Positions 44,405 to 54,200 of a stretch of DNA of 64,000 nucleotides are shown piece after piece. The notes beneath the pieces were generated by a model. The model was not told where the DNA came from. It searched no databases and saw nothing but the letters and a program-made list of their open reading frames with translations. Each line of letters starts with the position of its first letter. Position 1 is the stretch's first letter. Made by a program: the position numbers and the translations under genes. The DNA is from Neocallimastix lanati (nom. inval.) (lineage: Eukaryota; Neocallimastigomycota; Neocallimastigomycetes; Neocallimastigales; Neocallimastigaceae): positions 781,501 through 845,500 of the forward strand of contig JACVTC010000049.1 of assembly GCA_016946835.1 (NCBI GenBank). Reading direction: 5' to 3'.

Positions 44405-45532
44405 TTTTTCATTTAATCTATCACAAAAATAATAATTTTTTTTTAATTAGCTTAGTATAAAAAAAAAAAAAAAAAAAAAAAAAATAATAATAATAATATT
44501 AATAATTATAATAATAATTTTTTATTTTTAATTATTTTAATAAATTACTTGCTTGAAATAATAGCAAGAAAAACTTGTTCAATTTTATTTTTTATTTATT
44601 TATTTAAAAAAGCGTTTATACGAGCGAATAGAGCTCATATACAGAGTTAGAAGAATTGTCTTCTTTAGTGTTGCACTCGACGAATAGATTTGGTTCTAGA
44701 CTAGGTAAAACTCTATAAGAGAGCACCGTAGCCTATTATAAAGGAAAACGGTTCTAGGTTTGCAACAACTCTGGCGAATAAGGAGCTTACGTCACCGAAG
44801 GCGTAAGATTAAAATTATATAGTATTTTAAAATTTTATTTCGTGCTTACTCGCGGCACTAGTTATAATAGTACTGACGGTTTTTTCTATAGTTGTGAGTC
44901 AATAGTACTATTCTATTTTATCAATCAATAATTTTATAATTAATATTATAATTTTATAATTAAGAAAACAAAGATTAAAATATAAATATAAGGTTTATAC
45001 GACTTCCAAAGCGACAGAAGTTGGTCTCTGTTTTCGTAACATTTTAGTGTTCAGATACTATTGATATAGGGGAAAATAATTTGTTTTATTCTTTTCAGCT
45101 AACAATAAGTTAGACATAATAAAGAATCTAACAATATTACTTCCTTTTGTCTATAAGACATTAATAATCGATTTTATCTGCGTTATCACTAAAAGGCTAA
45201 AGGAACTTATCGTATAAAACTTTGATAGATTATATATTTAGTTGGTCCAATACTATATAATCTAGTTTATATTTCAGTAATTTTTGATAAATAATTATAA
45301 AATAAAAATATTTAATTATAAAATATTATAAAGTGTTATTAAAATTTTGTGTTCTTATCCATTAACCTTGGAAACCTACCAATAAACAACTTTTGAACTT
45401 TTGGAATCTCTACTACCTATCTACTACCTTTTGGATTATTGGAATCTCTACTACCACTTTGGGAACTTCTGGATTCTACCGCCTATTCTTTACCTTTGAA
45501 AACTTATTCTACTCTACCTTATTTATTTCAAT
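43640..45532 (+). other. E5 long 5' leader
   Basis: The 1.9-kb leader has no credible ORF. It contains CTACC/TTCTACC-rich pyrimidine stretches (43680-43750, 45400-45520), poly(A) tracts, and a GC-richer island at 44610-44815. The island has an inverted CTTACG/CGTAAG (about 44785-44807), possibly a packaging structure. Confidence 0.6.
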
Positions 45533-47482
45533 ATGGACAACTATAATCAAGAAAATCCTACCTTTAAGGACGGTTTTGCTGGTGATCGTCGATTCTTTAA
45601 AGGATTTCTAGCTAAAATGGAACTTATTTTTATGATTCAACCGGAAAGATTTGCAAACGATGAAGCTAAAGTAATCTATATCATTTCTCGTTTGTATGGA
45701 AACGCCATGAATTGGGCTGCTACCCTTATTGAAAACCAAGATCCTTGTCTCCTTAATTATAATCAATTCATTGCAAGACTAAAATCAGTATTTGGAAGCT
45801 ACGATTCTACCTTTATTGCGAACCAGAAATTAAGAACAATCAAGCAAAAACGAATTGGTGAAGTCAGAAATTATATTTTAGAATTTAATAAATACGCCGA
45901 TGAATCTTCTTGGAATGAAGAAGCCAAGATGGACGCCTTTCTTGCCGGTCTACATGACCATATTGCTACTAGAATTTTAGAAATGTTTCCTGGACCTCAA
46001 ACCCTCCTTGCTATGCAAACAATTGCATCTAGAATCGATAATCGTATTTCTACTCATAGACAATTCTCCAATCTTCAAGGTCAAAATTCAAATAATAGTA
46101 ATTATAATAAAAATAAAAAAGGCAAAAAATCATTCTTTTTCCAAAAACAATTTAAATCCAAACCTCATGGACCTCTATCTCAAGAAGAAAAAGAAAGAAG
46201 AAGAAGAGAAAATCTTTGTTTATATTGTGGATCCTCTGAACATTCTCTCGACAATTGTCCACTTAAAAATAAATATAAAAATAAAAATAAACCTTCATCA
46301 AGTAGCACTTATGTTTCTAATCCCGAATCAAAACCTATTTCTAGACCTAGAGTTTCTGACTCAAATCTTCCTATTTACGAATTTTCTTTAAGTATTGATA
46401 ATACAAATTCTACTGCTAAAATTCTTCTCGATACTGGTTCTCAAATCAATTTAATGGATATCTACTATATTAAAGAAAATAATATCCCGTATTCAACTAA
46501 AACTAATTTTCCTAAGGTATCTGGCATCGGTGGAAAGCAAACTATTCTTGGTAAAACTCTTCCTATTTCCATTACTTATAATAACCATAAATGTAAGACT
46601 CAATTCTATGTGGTTGACCTTCCTTCTTATTGTGCTATTTTAGGTTTCGAATGGATTTCTACTCACAATCCTGATATTGACTTCAAAAATAAAGTCTTAA
46701 GATTTAATTCCAATTATTGCGTTGAAAATTGTTTAATCATCCCTAACTCCTTTACTTCTTATGTTCCTTTAAATACTACTAAACAAAATGACAAAAATGA
46801 AAATGAAGAAATCAATAATAAAATAAGCAAATCATTACAAAAAAAATTACTTCCATTTATAGACACTTTCAGTGGAATATACACTAATGAATCACCTCCT
46901 TATTGTCCTTTTGATAGCGAGATTAAACCCAAACAAAATGAAAAACTTCATTATGACCCAATCTACCCCTTAACTAAAAATGAATCTCTAGCTTCGAAGA
47001 AATATATTAAAGAAAATGAAGACAAAAAATTTATTAGAAAATCTAAATCTCCAGCTGCTGCTTCTGTTTTATTTGTTCCCAGGAAAGACATAAATGATCT
47101 CTTCCGTATTCATAAACCACCCTCCGATTTTTTTTCTGATAAAGGTTCTCAATTCACTTCAAAATTTTGGTCAGCTATTTGTAAATCCTTCAATATTACA
47201 ACGAAACTTGCTTCTCCCTTCCATCACCAAACCAATAGTTTAACGGAGAGGGTGAACTCCGTTATTGAACAATACTTAAGATGTTATTCAAACTTTAAAG
47301 GTTCTGATTGGTATAATTTTTTATTCCTAGCAGAATTCAGTTATAATAATTCAATTCAAGAATCAATTAAGCACTCACCTTTTTATGCAAACTATGGATA
47401 TAATCCAAGATATTCACCATCAATTCCAAACAGTACAGATGTTCTTTACTTAATTAATATCAAACTTATATTAATTTATTAA
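45533..47482 (+). pseudogene. E5 Gag-Pro with deleted Pol (chimeric ORF)
   Basis: The 649-residue frame begins with a Retrotrans_gag-type capsid (about 30-170: AMNWAATLIENQDPCLLNYN, KLRTIKQKRIGEV), a CCHC knuckle CLYCGSSEHSLDNC (about 229-242) and a retropepsin with a normal LLDTGSQINLM. It enters RT (HYDPIYPLTKNESLASKKYI, FVPRKD), then jumps in frame at about residue 520 to the second Asp of integrase (FSDKGSQFTSKFW) and its Glu (LTERVN). It stops soon after YANYGYNPRYS without the GPY and chromodomain parts. Compared with E4, about 1.7-1.8 kb of RT/RNase H/integrase is missing. The fusion point is FVPRKD-INDLF. No polymerase activity is possible; Gag and protease may still be made. Confidence 0.88.
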
Positions 47483-47753
47483 TATCAATATTACTAAATA
47501 TTATTTTATATTATTAAATATTATTAATATTCATGTATTCTTATTATATATTATATTCATGTAACTATATTAATATCATGTAATTTTATTCAAAAAAAAA
47601 AGTTCGTACTATAAAATGGTTAATTATTATTTTTATTTTATTTTAGTTTAGTTTAGTTTAATTTAGTTTAGTTTAGTTTAGTTTGCTTAATTTTAGTATA
47701 AGTTATGCCTAACTGTTAGATTCGTCTGGTATCCGAATCCTGGAGGCGGACCA
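47483..47753 (+). other. E5 3' region
   Basis: AT-rich sequence replaces the integrase C-terminus. It contains a TTTAG pentamer run (about 47643-47690) and the purine-rich CTGGAGGCGGACCA just before the 3' LTR. Confidence 0.65.
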
Positions 47754-48397
47754 TGTAACGAAATCTTCAGTTAGTAAAATTAGAACTTTGGTTCAATGGT
47801 TAGTTACATTGACCATGACCAATACTTCATGGGTTCGACTCACACCTCAACCCATTTTGCATAAATAATTATTTTATTAATTATTTTATTAATTATTAAT
47901 AATATCTTCTTGAATATTCTTTCTGTATAAAATTATAGAAAGTTAAAGATTCTTTCGGTTTGTAATTTAACCGAAATGAATTTAGAAATTCTTATTATAT
48001 AAATTATTTTATTCTTTTTTGATAAGATTCATTTTCATCAATTAAAATCTATATTCTAGAAACTTTACATTATTAATTATTACAAACATATTTCTAAATA
48101 TTTCTTTAAAATTATTTTTACATGTTAAAACTGTTTTTCCGTTAAAAGTATAAATAGTGCGAACTTCACGAATGAAAATATTTTTCTTCGTGCTTTTATT
48201 AATAATAATTAACGTATAAGTAATTCGAAATATTACCTTGTTGATTAATATTAATAATTATTTTAAATTTTATAATTAATAAAAAATATTTCTAATAAAA
48301 CGAATTATTTATACAGATAGTGTAAACCTATTGAGTTTTCTCCTTTCTGTGTTTCTATACCACGTCCCGCTGTTACAATAGAAGCACCTCCGTTACA
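47754..48397 (+). repeat. E5 3' LTR
   Basis: Begins TGTAACGAAATC, ends CACCTCCGTTACA, followed by GGAAC. It differs from the 5' LTR at a few positions (for example GGTTCAATGG vs GGTTTAATGG). Confidence 0.9.
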
Positions 48398-50367
48398 GGA
48401 ACATAAGTTAAAAATCAATATCGAAAAGTGTTATTTCATGCAAACTGAAGTAGAAGTACTTGGACATAAAGTATCCTCAGAAGGTTTAAGTCCATTGGAA
48501 AACAAAGTTGAAGCTATTAAAGAATGGAAGGCTCCCTCTAACATTCATGAACTTCGATCATTTTTAGGAGCCATTGGATATTATAGAAATTTTATTAAGG
48601 ACTTTGCAAAAGTTACTGCTCCTCTCTGCACTCTATTAAGAAAAGGTATTAAGTTTGAATGGAAAAAGGAACAAGAAGAAAGTTTTAAAATTCTTAAGGA
48701 AAGATTAATCAATGCCCCAATATTAAGATTTCCTAGATTTGATAGAGAATTTATTATAAGAACAGATGCTTCCTATGATGGAATAGGCGGTGTGCTTTTA
48801 CAAAAGGATGATGAAACTGGAAAGGAGCATCCGGTTCATTATATTAGTAGAAGTTTATCTAAATCGGAAAAGAATTATGGAATTACGGATCTAGAAGGTG
48901 CTGCTCTAATTTACTGTATTAATAAATTAAAATCTTATATTATGGGAAATCCTAAGCAAACTATAGTATATACAGATCATAGACCATTAATCGGATTACT
49001 TAAATATAAGGAACCACAAAATTCTCGTCATACTAGATGGTGTTTGACTGTCAGTATGTTAGGAATTGATTTACGATATGAAACTGGAAAGAATAATGTT
49101 GTCGCAGATGCTTTATCAAGAATGAAAAATGAAAAAGAAAAAGTTGTCTTAATAACACAAATTATCAAGGAACAAGATGAAAACCTGCTTTCAAGAACCA
49201 TTAAGGAATTTATTGAAGAAAAATTTACGACAATTGATGGTGTGGACTACATTGTTGATGGCAATAATTATAGAAAATTAGTTACAGATACAAAAGAAAA
49301 ACTTCAATTAATTTTTCAAGCACACAGTATAGGACACGAAGGCTATTACAAGACATACCAACGTTTGAAAAAGAGCTACTATTGGAACAATATGGTTAAT
49401 GACATTAAGCGAATTATAGGTAAATGTGAAAAATGTCAATTAAATAAATCTCAACCATACCCTGAACCAACGGAAGATAAACCAACTGAAGTGGAAGGAC
49501 CATTTACACACTTAGGATTGGACATTATAGGACCTCTAAGTAAAACCAGAAATAATAATCAATATATAATCGTTGTGGTTGATTATTTTACTAAATGTGT
49601 TGAGGCAGAGCCCACTGAAAATGTTACTTCTCAGGATGTGATAAAATTTTTAATTAATGTATTTGCTCGACACGGTGTACCTCAAATTATCACTACTGAT
49701 AATGGAACACAATTTACATCAGATATGACAAAAATCTTCCTTGATTTATATGATGTATATGTTAAATTTATCACTCCATATCATCCTGAAAGCAATGGTT
49801 TAGTTGAGAATCGTAATAAAGAAATTGGAAAATTATTACGATTACTAGGACAACAACACAAAGAATGGGATGAAATTTTACCATCTGCACTTTGGGCTTT
49901 AAGAACTACTAAAAACTCAATCACCAACCATTCAAGTTTTGAATTAGTTTATGGAAGGGAGGACCAACAACCTTTTGACATTGCTGCCAGACCAACTAAG
50001 GGTATAAATAAGTCTTCTGACGAAATTCTACTGGAAAAATTTGTATCACACTACCAATGGGTAATGGAGGCCGCATCTAATATCAAAAATGCTTCGAAAT
50101 ATTGGGCTACTAGGAGAGAAGAAAAGACCAGTATGAATCAAGCTAAAAGAATAAAACCAGGTGATTTAGTACTAGTAAGAAATTTTAATCGAACTAAATT
50201 AGAACCTTACTTTGTTGGACCTATGAAAGTGGTAAAGAAACAATTCAATACAGTCACTTTAGCTGATCCTGCTACTAATATACAAATGAATCGTAATGTT
50301 CATTTGAAAAATATTGTCAAGTTTAACTCAGCTTCTACCTAGCTTGAGTCTTAGCGGGGGCATCTTA

Positions 50368-51157
50368 ATACAGAATGAACAAATAATACTAATTGTGCTA
50401 GAATAATATAAATTATTCTAACCTTATAGATTATTCTATTCTATATAATTGGAACTTTCCAATATTCTTCAAATATTACTAAATAGAAATCTTAAGTTAA
50501 TAAATCACTAATTAACTTATAATTCCTTTTTGAATTATCGATCCGATTCCATTATAATGTATTAAAAATCTTTAGCCAAGAATAATATTGTCCTTGCCCA
50601 CTTAATATATTAATATTATATTTCTTTTGTATTATGTTATATTGAAAATAATCAAATCTATTTAATTAGTTATTAAAATTTTCGTTATCAATTTAAATTT
50701 ATTTTTAATTACTAAATTTAACTAAACCACAATAAAATATTCTGTATAATCTCTTTATTTTTATTTTATATATATTAGTATTAAACTATTATTAAATAAT
50801 TAATAATTCAATAATATATAACTACTATTTATAACAATAATATTATTAACTAAAATAATAATTCAATTTCAATTTAAATGTTTTATTTATAAAAATAATT
50901 AGTAATTAGTTTATTAAAAAAATAGTTAGGCTTTACAAATTTTAATTTGATAAAAAAATATAAATACATGTAATTTTTAGTGAAATAAAATATAATGAAT
51001 AACTTTCTTTTTATTAAATAAATAATTATATTATTATTTTTCTTTTATAAATTTAAATAAATAAATATTAATTTTAAAACAAATTATTTTTTTTATTGTA
51101 ATTTTATTATTTGTGTTAATTATTATTATATTCCTAAAATTATATGAACCCTACCAT
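50368..51157 (+). repeat. E2 3' LTR
   Basis: Preceded by the polypurine tract GCGGGGGCATCTT (50354-50366) and followed by the CAAAA duplication and spacer copy 2. Confidence 0.88.
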
Positions 51158-52522
51158 CAAAAAATCGGTAGATTTATTCATACATATATATTGCGTTATT
51201 ATTATTTTTTTTTTTGTCATTAATATTAGTGGATTTTAGGATTGAAATTCAATAATAGAGATTAATCGAAATTAAATTTATATATTAACAAATTTATTTT
51301 AAATTCTATTTATTGTAAAAATAAATACAAAGTCTGTGAAATAATAAATACATTTAATATTAAAAAATAAATAAATAATATGTATTACAAGTATTAATGT
51401 AAAATGTATTTATTTAGTAATTATTAATATTTTATTTTAACAAAAAAAATTTTTTTTCTTTTCTTGATTTTCGATTTTTAAGTTTTATAAAAAGATATAC
51501 ATTGCATTGTTTAATGTAGATATATTATTTTAATATTTATTAGTAAAATATTATTTCATAAACCCAATTGTTTAATTGAGTTTTGTATGTCTTCTTTATT
51601 TTTCATTTATTAATAAATTAAATTTTAACAAAGTCTCTTTACTATTTAAAAACAAAAGGGTTTGGGCTAATTTATTAAAGTAAATTGAATCTAATTCATT
51701 TCGCAATTGTGAATTTTGCAATGTGGCGTGTTTGAATGTGGCTTGTTTTAGTAATTAAATAAATAATAAATATTCTTTTTTTTTATATATAATTTATTAA
51801 TATTCAATTGTAAAAATAATTTTTTTTTAAAAAAAATAGTTTTTTATAATTCTTTTTTAATAGAACATATTATTATTTCTTTTAAAATAATAATTATTTA
51901 TATATTTATTTATAATTGTAATATCTTAAAAATGTATGGCTTTATTTTAAAAATATTATAAGCCACATTCCGAAATGCATGACCCAGTAAATTTAATTTA
52001 ATTTAACCCTTAATAAATTTAATAAAAAATAATTTGAAGAAAAAAGATGATAATTCTACAAATATTGGAATTATCCTACTAAAATTAAAATTATTATTAT
52101 ATTTATTAGAAGGTTATGCTCAAGAACTATAATATATATTTATTCAAATTCACTTGAACTACTAGTACACGATTTAGTAGACTTTACAAAATTTTAAATA
52201 AATAAAGAAATAATTTAATTATTTAAATGACCGATATATAATAAATTTATAATATATATAGAAAAAATTTTCTTTCCTTCTTCTATGTTTATACATATCT
52301 TTTCTAATTTTATTGTATGTATATATATATATATATATATATTTTATTTTTATTTTTCTATAATAATGTAAAAATAATTTATTAATTTTCTCTTTCTTTA
52401 ATTGATATATATATATATATATATATAAAGAAAAAAAAATTATATATTTTATTAATTTAATATATTTTATATATAAATTTTAATAAAATAAAAAAAAAAA
52501 AAATTAGAATAACTCAAAAAAA
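51158..52522. repeat. Spacer copy 2 of the tRNA-Met tandem unit
   Basis: Continues AAAATCGGTAGATTTATTC to the poly(A) before tRNA copy 3, nearly identical to copy 1 without its solo LTR. Its first two bases lie left of E2 (31723-31724). It includes the MITE-like inverted-repeat element at about 51695-51985. Confidence 0.85.
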
Positions 52523-52595
52523 TGCGAAGTGTGAGGTTCGAACTCACGACCTTAAGATTATGAGACTTACGCGCTGCCGACTGCGCCAACTTCGC
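52523..52595 (-). tRNA. Elongator tRNA-Met(CAU), copy 3
   Basis: Same 73-nt sequence and clean cloverleaf as copies 1 and 2, CAU anticodon, with a T7 terminator. TCAA ending exactly 15 bp upstream (52607-52610) is the left target duplication of the solo LTR at 59507-60484, whose first three bases (TGA, 52611-52613) precede E4. Confidence 0.95.
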
Positions 52596-52613
52596 TTTCT
52601 CAATTTTCAATGA

Positions 52614-53039
52614 GTAAGAAATCATAATTATTCAATAATGAATAATTAATATTTCTTATAACTAATGAAAAATAATTAATAATTTATAATTATTTATAAA
52701 ATAATAATTATTTTTAAAAAAATATTTATTTAAATAATAATTAATATAATCATTGATTTTAACTTATAAATTTATTTAATAGTTATATTTTCATATATTG
52801 ATCTAAATTTATTTACATATTATAATTTATACATTTATATAAATAATATAAAATTTATTTACTTATTATTATTATTCATTTAAATAGAATTTTTACAAAA
52901 AATTATGTAAATTTGTATTTAATATTTTACCATAAAAATATTAGTTATTTTAATTAAAATGAATTATGTATTTTATAATGTATTATAAACTATAAATGTA
53001 TCTAATCTATCATATTATTTAATCTTTATTTTTTAAATG

Positions 53040-53072
<33 letters not shown>

Positions 53073-53635
53073 TTTTTTCATTAATTCCTATCCTATCAAT
53101 ATTTAATATTTTATAATTAATTAGAAAATCGGTAATTAATGTTTTTCCTAACAAATAGGTTTTCTTTAATTATACGATGATCAATATGATTAGAATATTG
53201 ATCGAAAAACTATTTAGGTTTTTCTTCTAATCTTTTCCTAAATAGATTTTTTGTTAAGATTAGAAAACAAATTTATTTAACCGATTAATTTTTTAAAAAA
53301 TATAAATAGGACTCTTGAATTCTCTTTGAGAAATCAAGAGTTATTATTTTAAGAAAATATAATAAATAATAACAAATAAAATAAATTTTTTATTTATATA
53401 TCAAAAAAACTGTTATTAATCATAAAAGGTTTTTTTTAAAAAGAATATTTTCAACTACTATTCTGCCGTTGCTTGGTTATTGTTTGTTATATTTACTTAT
53501 AATAAACTCTGTATAATTAAGTATAATTTTTATTTTTTAATTTTATTTTCTCAATTTTAATATTATGTAAAAATAATATTAAAATTGTAGATAATAGTTA
53601 TATTAATTAATTTTAGTTTTAGTATAGCTATTACA
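52614..53635 (+). repeat. E4 5' LTR
   Basis: The copies share the start GTAAGAAATCATAATT and end AGTATAGCTATTACA. The 3' copy is preceded by T, so the element end could be read TGTAAG...TTACA. Contains a 30-nt poly(A). Confidence 0.88.
53301..53348 (+). promoter_or_regulatory. E4 LTR core promoter, hairpin and self-primer sequence
   Basis: TATAAATA (53301-53308) is followed by the perfect inverted repeat ACTCTTGA (53311-53318) / TCAAGAGT (53334-53341). AGTTATTATT (53339-53348), 38 nt after the TATA box, complements AATAATAACT at the LTR end (53635-53644). Confidence 0.7.
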
Positions 53636-53644
53636 ATAATAACT
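53635..53644 (+). other. E4 self-priming primer-binding site
   Basis: AATAATAACT at the LTR/leader junction pairs over 10 bp with the predicted RNA 5' end. The match is AT-only, so weaker evidence than in E3 and E5; the shared position supports it. Confidence 0.65.
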
Positions 53645-53694
53645 ATTCTAATTTAATAATTAAATAGTATTAGTATAATATATTATAATAAGAT

Positions 53695-53738
<44 letters not shown>

Positions 53739-53911
53739 AATTAAAATCAGTATAATTGATTGGAAGATCTAATATAATAGTAAATGGAAGAAATAATAAT
53801 AAATTGATTAATTTTATAGTATTAATTATTGGAAGGGATATATATTAAATAGATAAATTTATTCTAGTGAAAAAAAAAAAAAAATTTTTTTTATTAAATA
53901 TAATTTTAGTT

Positions 53912-53945
<34 letters not shown>

Positions 53946-54058
53946 ATTAAATAAATAAATATAATTTTAGTTAGTGAAGAAAATTATATTAAATAAATAA
54001 ATATATATTTAGTTAGTGAAGAAAATTATATTAAATAAATAAATATATTTTTAGTTAG

Positions 54059-54095
<37 letters not shown>

Positions 54096-54200
54096 TAAAA
54101 AATAAAAAATAAAAAATAAAATACTTTTATACTACACTTATCTCTATTTTCTTTTTATTTTACTCTATTATACTCTATTTATATTATTAGAATTTTAAAT
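53645..54200 (+). other. E4 leader
   Basis: AT-rich, with poly(A) tracts and three or four tandem units containing TTTTAGTTAGTGAAGAAAAT and AAATAAATAAATAT (about 53900-54060). No ORF before the ATG at 54201. Confidence 0.65.

Larger units (their letters stand above)
42988..48397 (+). mobile_element. E5: internally deleted Ty3/gypsy element in E2 pol
   Basis: LTRs of 642 and 644 bp with inverted ends TGTAACG...CGTTACA differ at a few sites. GGAAC flanks both sides (42983-42987, 48398-48402). It has a self-priming primer site, a 1.9-kb leader, one chimeric gag-pro-pol ORF lacking most of RT, RNase H and half of integrase, and a purine-rich TGGAGGCGGACCA before the 3' LTR. It is non-autonomous but retains cis signals, so it may be mobilised by a full-length relative. 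Confidence 0.9.
33933..50342 (+). pseudogene. pol: E2 Pol, interrupted by E3 and E5 (three pieces)
   Basis: The coding pieces are 33933-35953, 42952-42987 and 48403-50342, which are in register once the two inserts and one copy of each 5-bp duplication are disregarded. Piece 1 holds an acidic/charged N-terminus, the protease motif ALIDSCSNLSII (DSC, not DTG/DSG) and RT up to the active site FIDD, where most elements have YxDD. Piece 2 encodes only a dozen residues of the RT thumb. Piece 3 holds the RT end, RNase H (RTDASYDGIGG, YTDHRPLIG), the HHCC zinc ligands (HSIGHEGYYKTYQRLKKSYY, CEKCQLN) and integrase (GLDIIGP, TTDNGTQF, PESNGLVENRNK) and ends YFVGPMKVV...FNSAST. No stops or frameshifts other than the insertions are evident. 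The gene cannot make a full product. Confidence 0.88.
31725..51157 (+). mobile_element. E2: Ty3/gypsy element carrying two nested elements (E3, E5)
   Basis: Two 790-bp LTRs (31725-32514, 50368-51157) look almost identical, and CAAAA flanks both ends (31720-31724, 51158-51162). E2 inserted at the first bases of spacer copy 2, directly beside E1's target duplication. Its pol gene is interrupted twice: by E3 with TAGAA duplication and by E5 with GGAAC duplication. Excluding the inserts E2 would be about 7.0 kb with gag, frameshift signal and pol in the E1 arrangement. The near-identical LTRs imply a recent insertion and still more recent nested ones. Confidence 0.9.

Noticed and set aside
45393-45611. 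72-codon frame overlapping the E5 gag start
   Set aside because: It runs through the CTACC-rich leader in another frame and has no recognisable domain; the gag frame from 45533 explains the locus.
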